Below, piece by piece: positions 1 through 10,311 of a stretch of DNA of 29,687 bases. Each line of letters starts with the position of its first letter. The stretch's first letter is position 1. The stretch lies in NCBI GenBank assembly GCA_009801015.1, contig VHZZ01000884.1, forward strand, positions 74,922 through 104,608. Direction: 5' to 3'. A model generated the notes under the pieces. It worked only from the letters and a program-made list of their open reading frames with translations. It searched no databases and had not been told where the DNA came from. A program made the translations under genes and the position numbers. The DNA comes from Silene noctiflora (taxonomy: Eukaryota > Streptophyta > Magnoliopsida > Caryophyllales > Caryophyllaceae).

Positions 1-54
1 AAAATGCCTTCCAAATTCTCATATTACGGTATTACATTCTGTTGTCTGAGGCAG

Positions 55-3000
55 ATTAACACATGCAATGGCTTCTACTGTCATCAATTTACACCCAACA
101 GACCATATAAACCGAAACTATGGACAGAGGCTTGGAGTGGCTGGTAATTTCCTTTCCTTGTTATAGTTTGTTGCATCCAAACATTTTCCTTTCAGGAAGT
201 TAATTGGTGTGCAAATTTTGAGCAGGTTCACTGAGTTTGGTAAGTCTAGCTCACAAAGACCGGTACAGGATTTGGCTTTTGCAGTTGCACGGTTCATACA
301 GGCCGGAGGATCCTTGGTGAATTACTACATGGTACTCTTCTAGCAAACATAGTTTCATTCTACCTCGGGATTGTTTTTCCACTTCTTCCTTATTTTGTTT
401 CTTGTATTCTCTTACACTTCCAACATCTATCATGTAAAATAGTATCACGGCGGGACAAACTTTGGACGAACTGCGGGCGGTCCATTCATCACTACCAGTT
501 ATGACTATGATGCTCCTATTGACGAATATGGTAAAAATCCAATTGTTTCATCATTGTATTTGTTATGAATATGAACTTATTTTCTTGTCCCTGATAATCA
601 ATCTTTCAAGACTTTAACACTGGTAAAATGAATGGGAAAGCTGGAAATTGTTGTAACCAAGTTTGTGCATGCAGGTTTGATAAGACAACAAAAGTATGGT
701 CATCTGAAAGAACTTCATAAGGCAATAAAGTTATGTGAATCTGCTTTAGTTTCAGCAGATCCTATCGTTACTGAATTGGGCCCTGAACAACAGGTTTCGT
801 CTCTACTGATATAGCAGCTACCGCTCTGATCTTGGATGACATATATTTGGGCAGTCTTAACTGACTCAAACCACTCTCTTAATTGTTCTCCAGGCTCATG
901 TATTTTATCCAGTGAAGGGAAGCTGTGCTGCCTTTCTAGCAAATTATGATCCAGAGTCAGGTGCAAAAGTTCTGTTCAATAATAAACACTATAACCTGCC
1001 TCCATGGTCCATCAGCATCCTTCCAGATTGCAAAAATGTTGCATTCAACACTGCAAAAGTATGTATTTTAGAGACTTGTTATATCAAAGGGCTTTACATC
1101 TGCAAATGAAATTATTTCACTCTTTATTGACTCGGACTTGCCACAGGGCAAAATTGTCGTCATTATGGGTGCGCTTTTATCCGATCATTTTTGCGTCAGT
1201 GGTTATGGGTCCTCACACTATTTTAGGACTTGATTATTAAGGTTCTTGTTCAAACTAGTTATTCCTGCTCGAGTCTTAATTGATTTTGGACTACTATAGT
1301 TTGGAGTCGAGTCAGTTCAGTCCGAATCGAATAAGATTTTACAAGTCTACTCTTGGGTGATGAATTAGTGAGATTCTGACTCTTGCTTTACATATGGTAA
1401 CAGGTAGGGGAGCAAACATCGCACATGGTAATGATGCCAAGCAATGCCAATATACATCAGTGGGAGAGTTACAATGATATATCTGCTGTAGATGATAGCT
1501 CAACCATGTCTGCTTTTGGTCTACTAGAGCAAATAAATGTCACTAGGGATAGTACTGACTATCTCTGGTACAAAACTAGGTAAAAATGATACTTATATCC
1601 CTATTTTGTTATCAAAAAAAGTATAGATTTATAGTTTAAACTTTAAACCTTGGCATGACTTGTTTCCTCATGTGTTGGTTTTTTTTATAGTGTTCGTGTT
1701 AAGGCATCTGAGTCATTCCTCCATGGCGGAAAATTACCCACACTCATAGTGGAATCTACCGGGGATGCTGTTCATGCCTTCATTAACGGGAAGCTTATTG
1801 GTATCCGACTATATTCCTCCAAACGATTTCCCTCTACAAATAAGGATCTTTATTTTCGCTCATTTATTAATTGATATAATCATTTGTAGGATCTGCATTT
1901 GGGGGAAGAAAAGCCAGAAGATTTAGTTTCAGTAGAAAAGTTAATCTAAAGTCCGGGAGAAACAAAATCGCGCTGCTAAGTGTAGCAGTTGGTTTACCTG
2001 TAAGCACTATCTTTTCTCATCTATTGATCTATCTATAGTAAGAAACTCTTAATCCTTTTGTCATTCTGATAATGTTTTAAAATTTGATTCCTATAGAATG
2101 TAGGAAAGCATTACGAGAATTGGAACACCGGAATTCTCGGACCAGTTGTGCTGGAAGGTCTTGACAAAGGGAGACTTGATCTGTCTAAGAAAAAATGGAC
2201 CTATCAGGTGATCAAATATTGAAGAAATTACGACCTTTCATTTTTTCTTTTATGAGACGGTCACACATGTGAAATCAACCCAAACACTCTTGTATTTCTT
2301 ATTTAATTATTTGTTAATTGATTTGTCTAATATGTAAGACCGTCTCATATAAGTTTTGCAACAACCTTTTTATTTCTTGCTCTAAACAAACCTCTTTCTG
2401 AAGAATATGAGCTGCTATTGTCCAGGTTGGTCTGAAGGGGGAGTCGATGAATCTGGCATCTCCAAATAGTGCATCCATGGTCGGTTGGATGGACAGTAAA
2501 ATAGTTTTACCAAAACGGCAACCACTTGTGTGGCATAAGGTATGAGGAAATTATCCTCTTATCTCTGGTCTCTATATGAATTAGCTTTAATTTTTCACCT
2601 CGTGGAATACTGCAGGCTTACTTTGATGCTCCTGAAGGAAATGAACCACTCGGTGTGGACATGCACAGCATGGGAAAGGGTCAGGTTTGGATCAATGGGG
2701 TAAGTATTGGGAGATATTGGACAACTGTTTCCCAAGGGCAATGCAACGGTTGCAGCTATACTGGGAGATTCCAACCACTTAAGTGCCAAGTTGGATGTGG
2801 CAAGCCCTCTCAGAGATGGTTAGTTGATTACCCCTTTGCCTTGACAATTTAGACCTGCTAAACTGGTCCTTTGAGGCGGTTATGAGTTGGGGTTTGCTCA
2901 GTCCCAGTCATTTTCGGGTATATTATGTATTTCAAGTCTGATCAAATGTATGTGTTAATTGAGTTTGGATTGGGTCACTGGGGTTTAGTCAAGTCATTCT

Positions 3001-3968
3001 AGGTCATGTTTTTTAAGGTTCTTGTCATTTTTGTGTCACGAACTTAGGTATAATTTCGATTAGTCAAGTCATGGTGGGTCAGTTTGGGCCGAGGCAGATT
3101 AGGTTATTTCTCAATATTGTGGTCAACAAAGTTCGGGTTAGTTCCGGTTTGGATTGACTAAGTTCGGGTATCAGTTTCATTATTTAGTTTGGGTCTACAG
3201 ACAGGTTATTCTGGTAAGGTCATTTAGGTGGGTCAGCTTTTTCTGATGTACCTCAAATAAAGATCAAAACTTTTAATGATCCAGGTATCATATTCCTCGA
3301 GCGTGGTTGAAGCCCAGAAGAAATCTACTTGTTGTATTTGAGGAAATGGGCGGAGATCCGGCCAAAATATCTATTAAGAAGAGATCGGTGAGCACAGTAT
3401 GTGCACAGATCTCTGAGTATCATCCAAACATTAAGAGCTGGAAGCTCGATACTGTTGAAAGGTATGGCAGAACACAAGAATTTCGCACTAGACCCAAACT
3501 CCACTTGCAATGTGCATCCAACCAGTACATATCTTCCATCAAGTTTGCAAGCTTTGGGACTCCTCTAGGAACTTGTGGTAGGTTTGAGCAAGGAAAATGC
3601 CATGCCCCTACCTCAAATTCAGTCATACAAAAGGTACGAAACCACGTTTGGTCTTTTATGTTCAGTCCTTTGGAAAACAATATGATCGAGATGAGAATTT
3701 AAGTATAGTGGTCTTATAATAATCTTATTATGAAAATCGTCTTAACATGAGAATTTGTGAAAAAACTTTTACCCGCACAAATCAGTAGAGTGACTTTTGC
3801 TGTATAATGTCACAGAGGTGCATAGGGAAGCAGAGATGTGCAGTGGTCGTAACTAACAGCAACTTTGGGCGAGACCCTTGTCCGAATGTGTTGAAGCGAT
3901 TATCAGTTGAAGCCGTATGTTCTTTCACAACTTCTACACACGCAAACCAAACGACTATACACAACTGA
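55..3968 (+). CDS. BGAL3: Beta-galactosidase (GH35), BGAL3-like, 3' part, 13 exons
   Basis: This is the C-terminal part (630 codons plus stop) of a plant apoplastic beta-galactosidase, which removes terminal beta-galactosyl residues from cell-wall galactans and arabinogalactans. The exons I read are 55-143, 226-331, 443-530, 675-793, 894-1058, 1404-1579, 1691-1800, 1890-1999, 2097-2207, 2426-2539, 2616-2818, 3285-3633 and 3816-3968 (TGA). All have GT-AG borders and phases that join without a break. The first exon carries LWTEAWSGW, whose Glu matches the GH35 nucleophile. [15 protein letters not shown] follows in exon 3 and [13 protein letters not shown] in exon 5. The jelly-roll region follows ([28 protein letters not shown]). 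The last two exons encode a Cys-rich SUEL-type lectin domain ([12 protein letters not shown] to [16 protein letters not shown]). The signal peptide and the GGPI..QIENEYG proton-donor exon lie upstream of the window. After FTEFG, the usual GG(P/T).H is replaced by KSSSQ. The assignment to BGAL3 rather than a close paralogue rests on remembered similarity. Confidence 0.95.
2253..2347. mobile_element. Short MITE with TGAGACGGTC ends in BGAL intron 9
   Basis: A 12-bp perfect inverted repeat (TATGAGACGGTC at 2251-2262, complement at 2338-2349) bounds about 95 bp of AT-rich, non-coding sequence. The similarity extends further inward with mismatches. TA dinucleotides sit at both outer edges, which suggests a Tc1/mariner-type (Stowaway-like) target duplication. 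The element lies wholly within the intron between the exons ending at 2207 and starting at 2426, so splicing should remove it. Confidence 0.6.
2850..3250. mobile_element. GGGTC-rich hAT-like MITE in BGAL intron 12
   Basis: Most of the 466-bp intron 12 consists of degenerate GGGT/GGTCA/GTTCGGG words. It begins TAGACCTGCTAAACTGG and ends near AGCTTTTTCTGATGTA. These read as decayed inverted ends of the TAGACCTGGCAAA type seen at the islands at 20596 and 28103. I saw no clear 8-bp target duplication, so the element is old or its exact ends are slightly misplaced. Confidence 0.45.
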
Positions 3969-5418
3969 TCAAACTGTTGATAAACTGTAACTTCAACCAA
4001 ATCAATCTCAAGTGTAGAGTAGGTGAAACCATAGTTACCTGAAGCAACCTGTCATTAGTAAAATTATAGTTTTAATAGTTTGTTTGGTGTTTGCTCTGTA
4101 AGTAGTATTTTTGTTCTAGATTTGAGCATGTCTGTAGAGTGATTTCATTTGTTATTTCGCTACACCACGATGATTCCGTGGTTCTGAACCCTGAACATTC
4201 AGAGAAAAACTAGGAAAGTATTTCTAATAATGTTATGCTGTATTTGGGAAGTTTTCAGAGTCAATTGTTCTGAATATTATGATAGGAAATTAACTCTTAA
4301 AGTCATGGAGAAAATGATTAATGTCGAACATCTAGGAGCTCTTATTTGAAGAGACATCTATCAGAATCACTAGGCAAAGATATCTAGCTCGAGACACCAA
4401 ACATAATTCCTATCATGCCGAACTCTTAAACCACTTAGTGTAAAACTACCCCTACGACTCTCTTACCATAACATATACTCTACCGATTGAGGCAGCTACT
4501 CGCCTTCTGAGTACTTAGATCAACAAATGCGAGTACGTGATAGCTCTATTTGGACCTCTGGGGTCTTAGGTTCAAGGCCAAAAATAATTGAACAATGTTA
4601 AAACTTAGAAAATGGCTTTTAGCACCTTAAGATTTACCCGACTTGAATCAACACTAAACTGAAATGAAAAAAAGTAAGTAGTAAAGTCACTGGGCTGATC
4701 AGTCAACCCGGCTAACAAAGAGAGAAATTAAACTTACCCAACGGTAAACGACCTCTGTCCATGAAGCCAGACTGACCCCTTGACACCCTTCTTAAGCGAC
4801 AGGTGGTGGTGTTGACGATGATGGCCTCCAACGTGGCGAACTTTTTTGCGGCTCGTGTATAACTGATCGCCCATTACCAGTTTAGCACAAGGCGTATTTA
4901 ACTGGGAATATATGAATCAATTTGTGATTGTTTTGCTGATAATGCAGCCTCCTTTTGTCTTGTGAATATATGTCAAACCCCTCTACCTTTCTGTTTCCTA
5001 GTTGGTCTTTCGTAAGACAAGTTGATCGGTCTTAAACGAAAATGGGTTAAATAACAAACCACTTGGCTAGATTGGACAATTGTTTTGCTAGTTTCAATGA
5101 GCCCTGTCTTTGTCTTATCCATTTTATCTAAACCGTTTATAGCTTAAGACGAATATGTCCGTCTTAAATAAGAGATTGTGTTTCCGTGAGAGTTACCTCA
5201 GTGCCTATCGTGGATTGACTTGATTTTTTACCTGATTCGACGTGAGAACTTTATGGTTGAGAATTTAAGACCATTAATTAAGTCGTTAATTGGTCATGTC
5301 AAATTTTCAATTGGCATTATCTACCGACTACCGTGCATATAGGATTTAGGGTAATTGTTGCTAATTTGAGTATCTATTTCCCAATTTCTCTGAATTCTCT
5401 GTTTGGTCAGGGTTCCCC
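3969..5418. other. BGAL 3' flank and intergenic sequence
   Basis: This stretch holds the 3' UTR of the beta-galactosidase gene (end not determinable; no convincing AATAAA close to the stop) followed by intergenic sequence without an ORF I can support. An imperfect palindrome at 5144-5167 (TTAAGACG..CGTCTTAA) resembles short words at 7992-8021 and 18213-18240 and may be a decayed MITE end. A GC-richer patch near 4790-4870 is not recognisable. Confidence 0.5.
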
Positions 5419-5434
5419 ATTACCATGCTTAGCT
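5419..5434 (+). repeat. Target site duplication, left copy (SINE)
   Basis: ATTACCATGCTTAGCT immediately precedes the SINE and is repeated exactly after its A-tail at 5546-5561. Confidence 0.9.
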
Positions 5435-5545
5435 GAGGACAAGAACTAGCTCAAGTGGTAAGAGCTCTGTTACCCTGACCATGATGTTGGGGGTTTGATT
5501 CTCACCCGCGACATAGTGCGCTCATTTGAACAAAAAAAATAAAAA
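5435..5545 (+). mobile_element. tRNA-derived SINE, 111 bp, with A-rich tail
   Basis: The body has a tRNA-like RNA polymerase III promoter. The A-box-like TAGCTCAAGTGG is at 5447-5458 and the B-box-like GGGTTTGATTC at 5491-5501. An A-rich tail (AAAAAAAATAAAAA) ends the element. It is flanked by a perfect 16-bp direct repeat, ATTACCATGCTTAGCT, at 5419-5434 and 5546-5561, the signature of target-primed insertion. The perfect duplication suggests a fairly recent event. The element encodes no protein and would have depended on LINE enzymes elsewhere. Confidence 0.9.
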
Positions 5546-5561
5546 ATTACCATGCTTAGCT
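5546..5561 (+). repeat. Target site duplication, right copy (SINE)
   Basis: This is the exact second copy of the 16-bp duplication at 5419-5434, directly after the A-rich tail. Confidence 0.9.
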
Positions 5562-6600
5562 TCCCCGTTTGATAGTAGGAGTCTCTAATTACAAGTTGGC
5601 TATACGAATCAGTAATTAGTTGGTTTGAATATATATTTAGTTCTAAAGTAACATGTACAGTAACAACGAAGAATTGAGGAATATTAGGTACTCGTATGTA
5701 TTAGGAGACTAGGGATTGTATCGATGCCTGAGTTGAAAATCAAACAACAAACAAGACTCGATTAAGCTTGAAGATTAGATGAGATGCAACAAGAAAGGTG
5801 TATGATTAGAATGTATAACTACCTAACTCTATCGCGCCAAGAAAACAAATACAAGTATTATTTAGCCCTCTTTAAAATATTTAATTTCTGTTAATCGGTC
5901 TTCTACTCTTGACTCCGCCACTCAGAAATAATTATCCGTAGTTGGGTTAATAATTTCAATAATAGTAAAGTAATCTGCATTATTTCCATGGATTGCAATT
6001 CGGAGAAGCAATATTTAAACCATATTTACCCACAACAATGTACTAATGTAGGCAGGGACCAATTAAGATTATATAGAAAATGACGGGTGAAAAGAAAAGG
6101 CCAAGGATGTAAGAATGAAGGTGAGGAAGATGAAACTAAACACACATATATTCTATAAGTAGTACATAAAGACTTAAATTCATTCTGTCAATTTATAACT
6201 CAAACTCTGAAACTTGTTATACAAACAAACCAAACACAACAGAACTGTCTGCTGCTTTCTGTTATCACTTGTCCATTTGCATTACAAAATGCAACATTTT
6301 AAGCAGAAAACCCAGGCTTTTATTTACTCTAGAGAATTTGTTGACAAACTAATGGGGTAAACAATTACTCTTGTTGTTCTAGATCTACGTTGCCAACACT
6401 CTTCTCTATAGAAGCTTTTTGAGGGACCATATGATTATATAAAGGGGAGGGACCCATTTTTGAATTTATATCTAGTTGAGTTTGGATCGTGTTTAGTGGA
6501 TAAAGGAAAACTGGTATTGAAAAGTTTAAGTGACTAGTGTTTAATGAGATTGAAAGTACTAGTCATATACTCATATCATATCAAAGAAGTGTACCTTCAT
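5562..6600. other. Intergenic, no supported gene
   Basis: I see no gene with recognisable similarity. A minus-strand frame is open from about 6563 down to a TAA at 6365-6367; its last 21 codons from an ATG at 6430 read as a small acidic peptide. AT-rich sequence alone can give such a frame, so I do not call it a gene. Confidence 0.4.
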
Positions 6601-6614
6601 TTCCGAAAGTCATG

Positions 6615-6823
6615 ATATGAATCCACCGTTAAGCGTGCGTGGTGGAAAGTGATTTGCGTGACATGTTGAGAAGATTTCCAGGATGCACATCATGATAGCT
6701 AGTGAAGCCAAAATGCATTGAAAACAACATGTGTTGATCAATAACTGAATAAGCCAAGTACAAACTCTGACGAGCTACCATGAATAACCACTTTCGGTCT
6801 ATGTTTGAATCGGGGTGTTACAT
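6615..6823 (+). mobile_element. 5S-rRNA-like, Cassandra-type LTR relic
   Basis: CCGTTAAGCGTGCGTGG near 6627-6643 matches the internal 5S rRNA segment (GTTAAGCGTGCTTGG, including box A). It is followed downstream by weaker matches to the remaining 5S control region (AGGATG..., GTGAAG). The stretch ends in CGGGGTGTTACA (about 6811-6822), a typical plant LTR terminus. Cassandra TRIM elements are known to carry 5S promoter sequence in their LTRs. I cannot see a clear left end or a second LTR, so this is a relic at best. The left boundary given is only where the similarity becomes visible. Confidence 0.45.
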
Positions 6824-6824
6824 G

Positions 6825-7027
6825 TAGGGTTAGTCAAAGGCGCGGGCTGGAGTTGGTTTGGGAGACCCGGAAACGGCCCGAGATTGAGGCCGGGCCGGGT
6901 AAAAGGTAGCCCATGAAGCGGGTTTTAGGACGGAGCTAGGCGCGGGTTCGGGTCGGGGTGGGTCAGGCTTGACATTAGGGACTCAGTTGGGCCGGGCTGG
7001 GCTGACCTGCACTTTTGACTACCCCTA
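6825..7027. mobile_element. GC-rich hAT-like MITE with TAGGG..GTCAAA ends
   Basis: This 203-bp island is strikingly GC-rich against its AT-rich surroundings and is built from GGGCCGGG and GGGTC words. Its ends are inverted repeats of about 20 bp (TAGGGTTAGTCAAAGGCGC at the left; GCACTTTTGACTACCCCTA at the right) with about three mismatches. This resembles hAT-type ends (TAGGGNTGGCAAA). No clear 8-bp duplication remains. It abuts the LTR-like terminus at 6822. Confidence 0.6.
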
Positions 7028-8498
7028 CTTTCAATGCCTTGTCGACATAATTACCATCATCCTTCGATCCTTTGAGTTACTAGCGAGGTAGGGTCAATTA
7101 TTGTATCATGTTAAAATTCTACATTTTCAAAGCTGAAATTTATGTAAATGGATTATGGGAATAGTTTACAAAAATAATGGGAGGTTTTGTGCCTTTGTCT
7201 CTTTAAACTATTATTGTTTCATGCTTTGATTGTAATTTTCGTTCCAAAAACGCTTGTGTAGAGCATTTTTACACAGATTTTTCGTAAAACAAACTCTTTT
7301 AGTAGCCATATTTGTACCCACTAATATGGTTGTATTTAAATCCATTTTACAATGATATTAACGTAAAACCGCCTTACACAAGACTTACTCTTTCCGTTCT
7401 TGTTTATATTCAGCTTGGTTTTATTTTCTCGTATTGTCTTGAATTGAACTTTGAATAGTGGATGCAATACCCCATATTATTATTGCAAATTGGAAGAGAG
7501 AAATAAAACAAAGAAAGAAATGCTAAAAAATGTAATAATGTCTGGACCTCACCCTACAAATCTATTATCTATCATACGCATTTTAGGACCTCAACAAAGT
7601 GCATGCTTTATTAGTACAACTACACCCACGGGCCACGTCCCTATACAAAAATAACACTTAATATTTGCATGCCCTAATTCCCTAAACAAACCCTACTTTC
7701 TCCTCCATTTTTCCTATTTTTACCCTTCTCTTTCACATCCCGTCAATTTTGGGTTGTCCTTCCTTAATTCCATATAAATTCTAAATTATTTAGGTACATA
7801 CATACATACATACATACATACTTTATAGATTACTAGATACTATAAGTAGTTCTCCCTTAAAAACGGGTATATTTGGTCTAAGATTAAAACGGATCAAACA
7901 ACATCCAACTTGATAAAGACGATATAACATTTCAGCTACTCTGAATGCATTCTGGGGTTATTTTATATCTATATTATTTGAACTGTTTAAATTTAAGACG
8001 GAAATATATGTCTGCTTTAAAAAAGAATTTAATTTGGATATATAGTATATAGTTTTGGTAGAGTAATAATGGACTGACAAAAGGCTATATCTATGAATTA
8101 GTTGTGAGTAGCTTATTAGACTTTTTTTGCAATAATAACTTAGGTATTTATTCACGTTAAATTCCTTGTGAAACAGAAACACCCATATAATTGTTACATC
8201 TTGTGTATGTATGTCTCTTTTTTTTTTTTTTTTTTTTTGGGTTTTCAATTTCTCATACAACGTTATCCTCGTGTATGTGTGTGATAAAAGTACAAACAAA
8301 TTGATTTCACAATTCTTTTTTAATTAAGTCTTTGTGGTACCATAATAAGAAGCTTCATCACGCGGCTAAGGCGGGATTTTAGAGGTCATTTTATGCTAAG
8401 GTATGTATTTTTTTGGTGTTATATAATAGTCTAATATATCTTGCAATATGTCTCATTTTGCCCCGTGAATCTAAGCTTTTAGATAACTTGATCGTTAT
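7028..8498. other. Intergenic, AT-rich; simple repeats only
   Basis: No gene is recognisable. A (TACA)n microsatellite lies at about 7795-7821 and a T-homopolymer of about 20 bases near 8218-8237. The TTTAAGACGG..GTCTGCTTTAAA word at 7992-8021 is a degenerate copy of the palindrome at 5144. The minus-strand open frame across 7958-8299 is low complexity and includes the homopolymer, so it is not credible as coding. Confidence 0.5.
7795..7821. repeat. (TACA)n microsatellite
   Basis: About seven uninterrupted TACA units. Confidence 0.95.
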
Positions 8499-8500
8499 TA

Positions 8501-8582
8501 CCTCCATCTCAATCATTTGTCTGTTATTGATTAAAATATCCTTTGTAAAGAATAAAAGGTAATTAACTGATTGAGACAAAGG
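8501..8582. mobile_element. Very short Stowaway-like MITE (82 bp)
   Basis: The left end CCTCCATCTCAATCA and the right end TGATTGAGACAAAGG are imperfect inverted repeats of about 18-20 bp. TA dinucleotides flank both sides (8499-8500 and 8583-8584), as for Tc1/mariner-derived Stowaway elements. The interior is AT-rich and non-coding. Confidence 0.55.
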
Positions 8583-8584
8583 TA

Positions 8585-9114
8585 TGTCTCTCTCTTTGAC
8601 CGATCCCGGTATGTTAAAATTAAGTTGGTATATAACAATTCTGTGATGATATGATTCGTACTATTTTTTAACTTTCCATGTCCCTGTCAATTATTTACTC
8701 CGTATATTTTAATCAAATAAAGAGTTACACGGTACTTTCTTAAGAATGTTCCAGATTTCCTATTATCATACAAATTAGTGATACTAATTACTCAGTATAT
8801 TATTATAACTCTTCAAATAAATCTCATTTTACTATTTTCTAATGTTCTTATTAAAAAAAAAAAACTGAAAAAAAAAATCAGACACCCTTGTAAACTACTA
8901 ATTAAATAGTCCAACACTAATTAATGATATTATATAATCCAGTACTCCACGTTCCAATTATATTATATCCTTCGATTCGATTTGATTAAAAACTTGTAGT
9001 TACGAAAATAAGATAAACCTGAGATAGAATTTAGAAGTTTTGACTAAGAGAACGAAAATAGAAGTAAAAAACCAAGACATAGAATTTAGAAGTTACCTAA
9101 CTAGTAACTACGGA
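8585..9114. other. Intergenic, AT-rich, nothing recognised
   Basis: The sequence is AT-rich with A-homopolymers near 8853-8876. I see no ORF, RNA gene or repeat boundary I can support. Confidence 0.5.
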
Positions 9115-9117
9115 TAA

Positions 9118-9497
9118 GGGTAAGATTATTGGTAGTCTTGAGATAAAACTTTGGTAAGTCTTAAGATAAGACTAACTCAAGACTACCAATAATCTACAAA
9201 AGTCTTGACAAAGTCTTAAGTTGAGTCTTGGAAATCCAAGACTCAACTTAAGACTTTAGGTGAGTCTTGACCCCACCATGAGTGGAAAGTATCCGATTAA
9301 TGGATACCATGTGGCATTTTTTTTAAAAAAAAAAAGTAAGTGAAGTGGAAAGTAGAAAAGTAGAGTTTGAGGTGAGTCTGACGGATAATGTATAAAGTCT
9401 GAGGTAAGTCTGAACAATAAAGAAATAATAAAAGTTAGTGAAAAGCTGATGTGGCAGGGTCTTAAGACTTTGGAGAGTCTGACGGATAATCTTACCC
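9118..9497. mobile_element. PIF/Harbinger (Tourist)-like MITE, 380 bp
   Basis: The terminal inverted repeat GGGTAAGATTAT begins at 9118 and its complement ATAATCTTACCC ends at 9497. TAA trinucleotides flank both ends (9115-9117 and 9498-9500), matching the 3-bp TWA target duplication of PIF/Harbinger elements. The left half contains two further inverted repeats: 20-bp perfect arms at 9123-9142 and 9176-9195, and 23-bp perfect arms at 9210-9232 and 9235-9257 with a 2-base loop. AAGTCTTAAG-type words recur throughout. There is no coding capacity, so it would have been mobilised by a transposase from elsewhere. Confidence 0.8.
9210..9257. repeat. 48-bp near-perfect palindrome inside the MITE
   Basis: Two 23-bp perfectly complementary arms (starting AAAGTCTTAAGTTGAG) are separated by only two A residues. 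Transcribed, this would fold into a very stable hairpin; as DNA it could extrude as a cruciform. Confidence 0.95.
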
Positions 9498-9500
9498 TAA

Positions 9501-9971
9501 TATAAAATTTTCACCATTTTTATATATCATATTTAAAAAGGGAATAATTAATTTAAAATTGACTAAAAAACACTAGAAATGAAATGCACATACAACGTAT
9601 ATGACATAACATCGACAGACATGTATCTTTCTCTTACTACATGTTCATGGAATTATTGACATGCATATAAATATGAGTTTGGATTTTTTGTCCCATTCTC
9701 ATATTTAATCTTGTGTCTCAGTATCTCCCGATTTGACACATAAGCATTAAACATTAAAAATAAGTATTTATATATTATGAAATGACGGGTGTTGGAAAAT
9801 TAAGGCAATAAACACCAGATAAGACACAGAACTAAGACAGAGTATCTAAACTCTATAAGCATCACTTAAGATTTAAGAATGAGTAAGACAATAAAGTCGC
9901 GATAATGGTGCGCATATATTTGTATTCCTTTCTCAAAAATTATACAAGCCAAAAATTATTATAGAGTAGAT
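9501..9971. other. Intergenic; possible LTR-start fragment near 9788
   Basis: The sequence is mostly AT-rich and unassigned. TGTTGGAAAATTAAGGCAAT from about 9789 resembles the start of some plant copia LTRs, but no partner LTR or PBS is visible, so this stays a suspicion. Confidence 0.3.
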
Positions 9972-10109
9972 TATCAATTAAAATACACCTTTTAAACTTA
10001 TTCTCTCTTTTTTTTTAAAAAAAAAAAAAAAAACCTAAAAAAAGTTACAACACAACAATAATTGTCAAATTTTTGAAATTGCTCCCAAACCTCTATTTTT
10101 GTACTTTTA
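9972..10109 (+). repeat. Left arm of long imperfect inverted repeat
   Basis: This arm starts TATCAATTA and ends TACTTTTA. Its inner 34 bases (10076-10109) match the complement of 15984-16017 at 30 of 34 positions. The outer part shows shorter conserved blocks in the same order (TATCAATTA, TACAC, AAAC, TTACAA). A long A/T homopolymer at about 10009-10033 interrupts it. Confidence 0.6.
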
Positions 10110-10311
10110 ATCCATCACGATTATACACCATCAATCACCAACAATCACCTCCTTTTACTGTCAACCGTCACAATCACCCACCCTCTCCCCACCACTAAAC
10201 TCAACGGATTCCGCCACTCCATCATCCTTTAAACATCTAAAGGCTTTATATTTCATCATTCTTAAAGTATCCACGTCAGATTTTTAAGCAACAACATTTT
10301 TAAGCTATAAA

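Noticed and set aside
6365-6430. 21-codon minus-strand ORF with an acidic C terminus
   Set aside because: It is too short, with no splice site or family match; chance is sufficient.
7958-8299. A 113-codon minus-strand frame
   Set aside because: It crosses a T homopolymer and AT-rich repeats, with no recognisable domain.
9789-9900. TGTTGGAAAATTAAGGCAAT as a copia LTR start
   Set aside because: Only one end is visible, with no second LTR, primer site or duplication.
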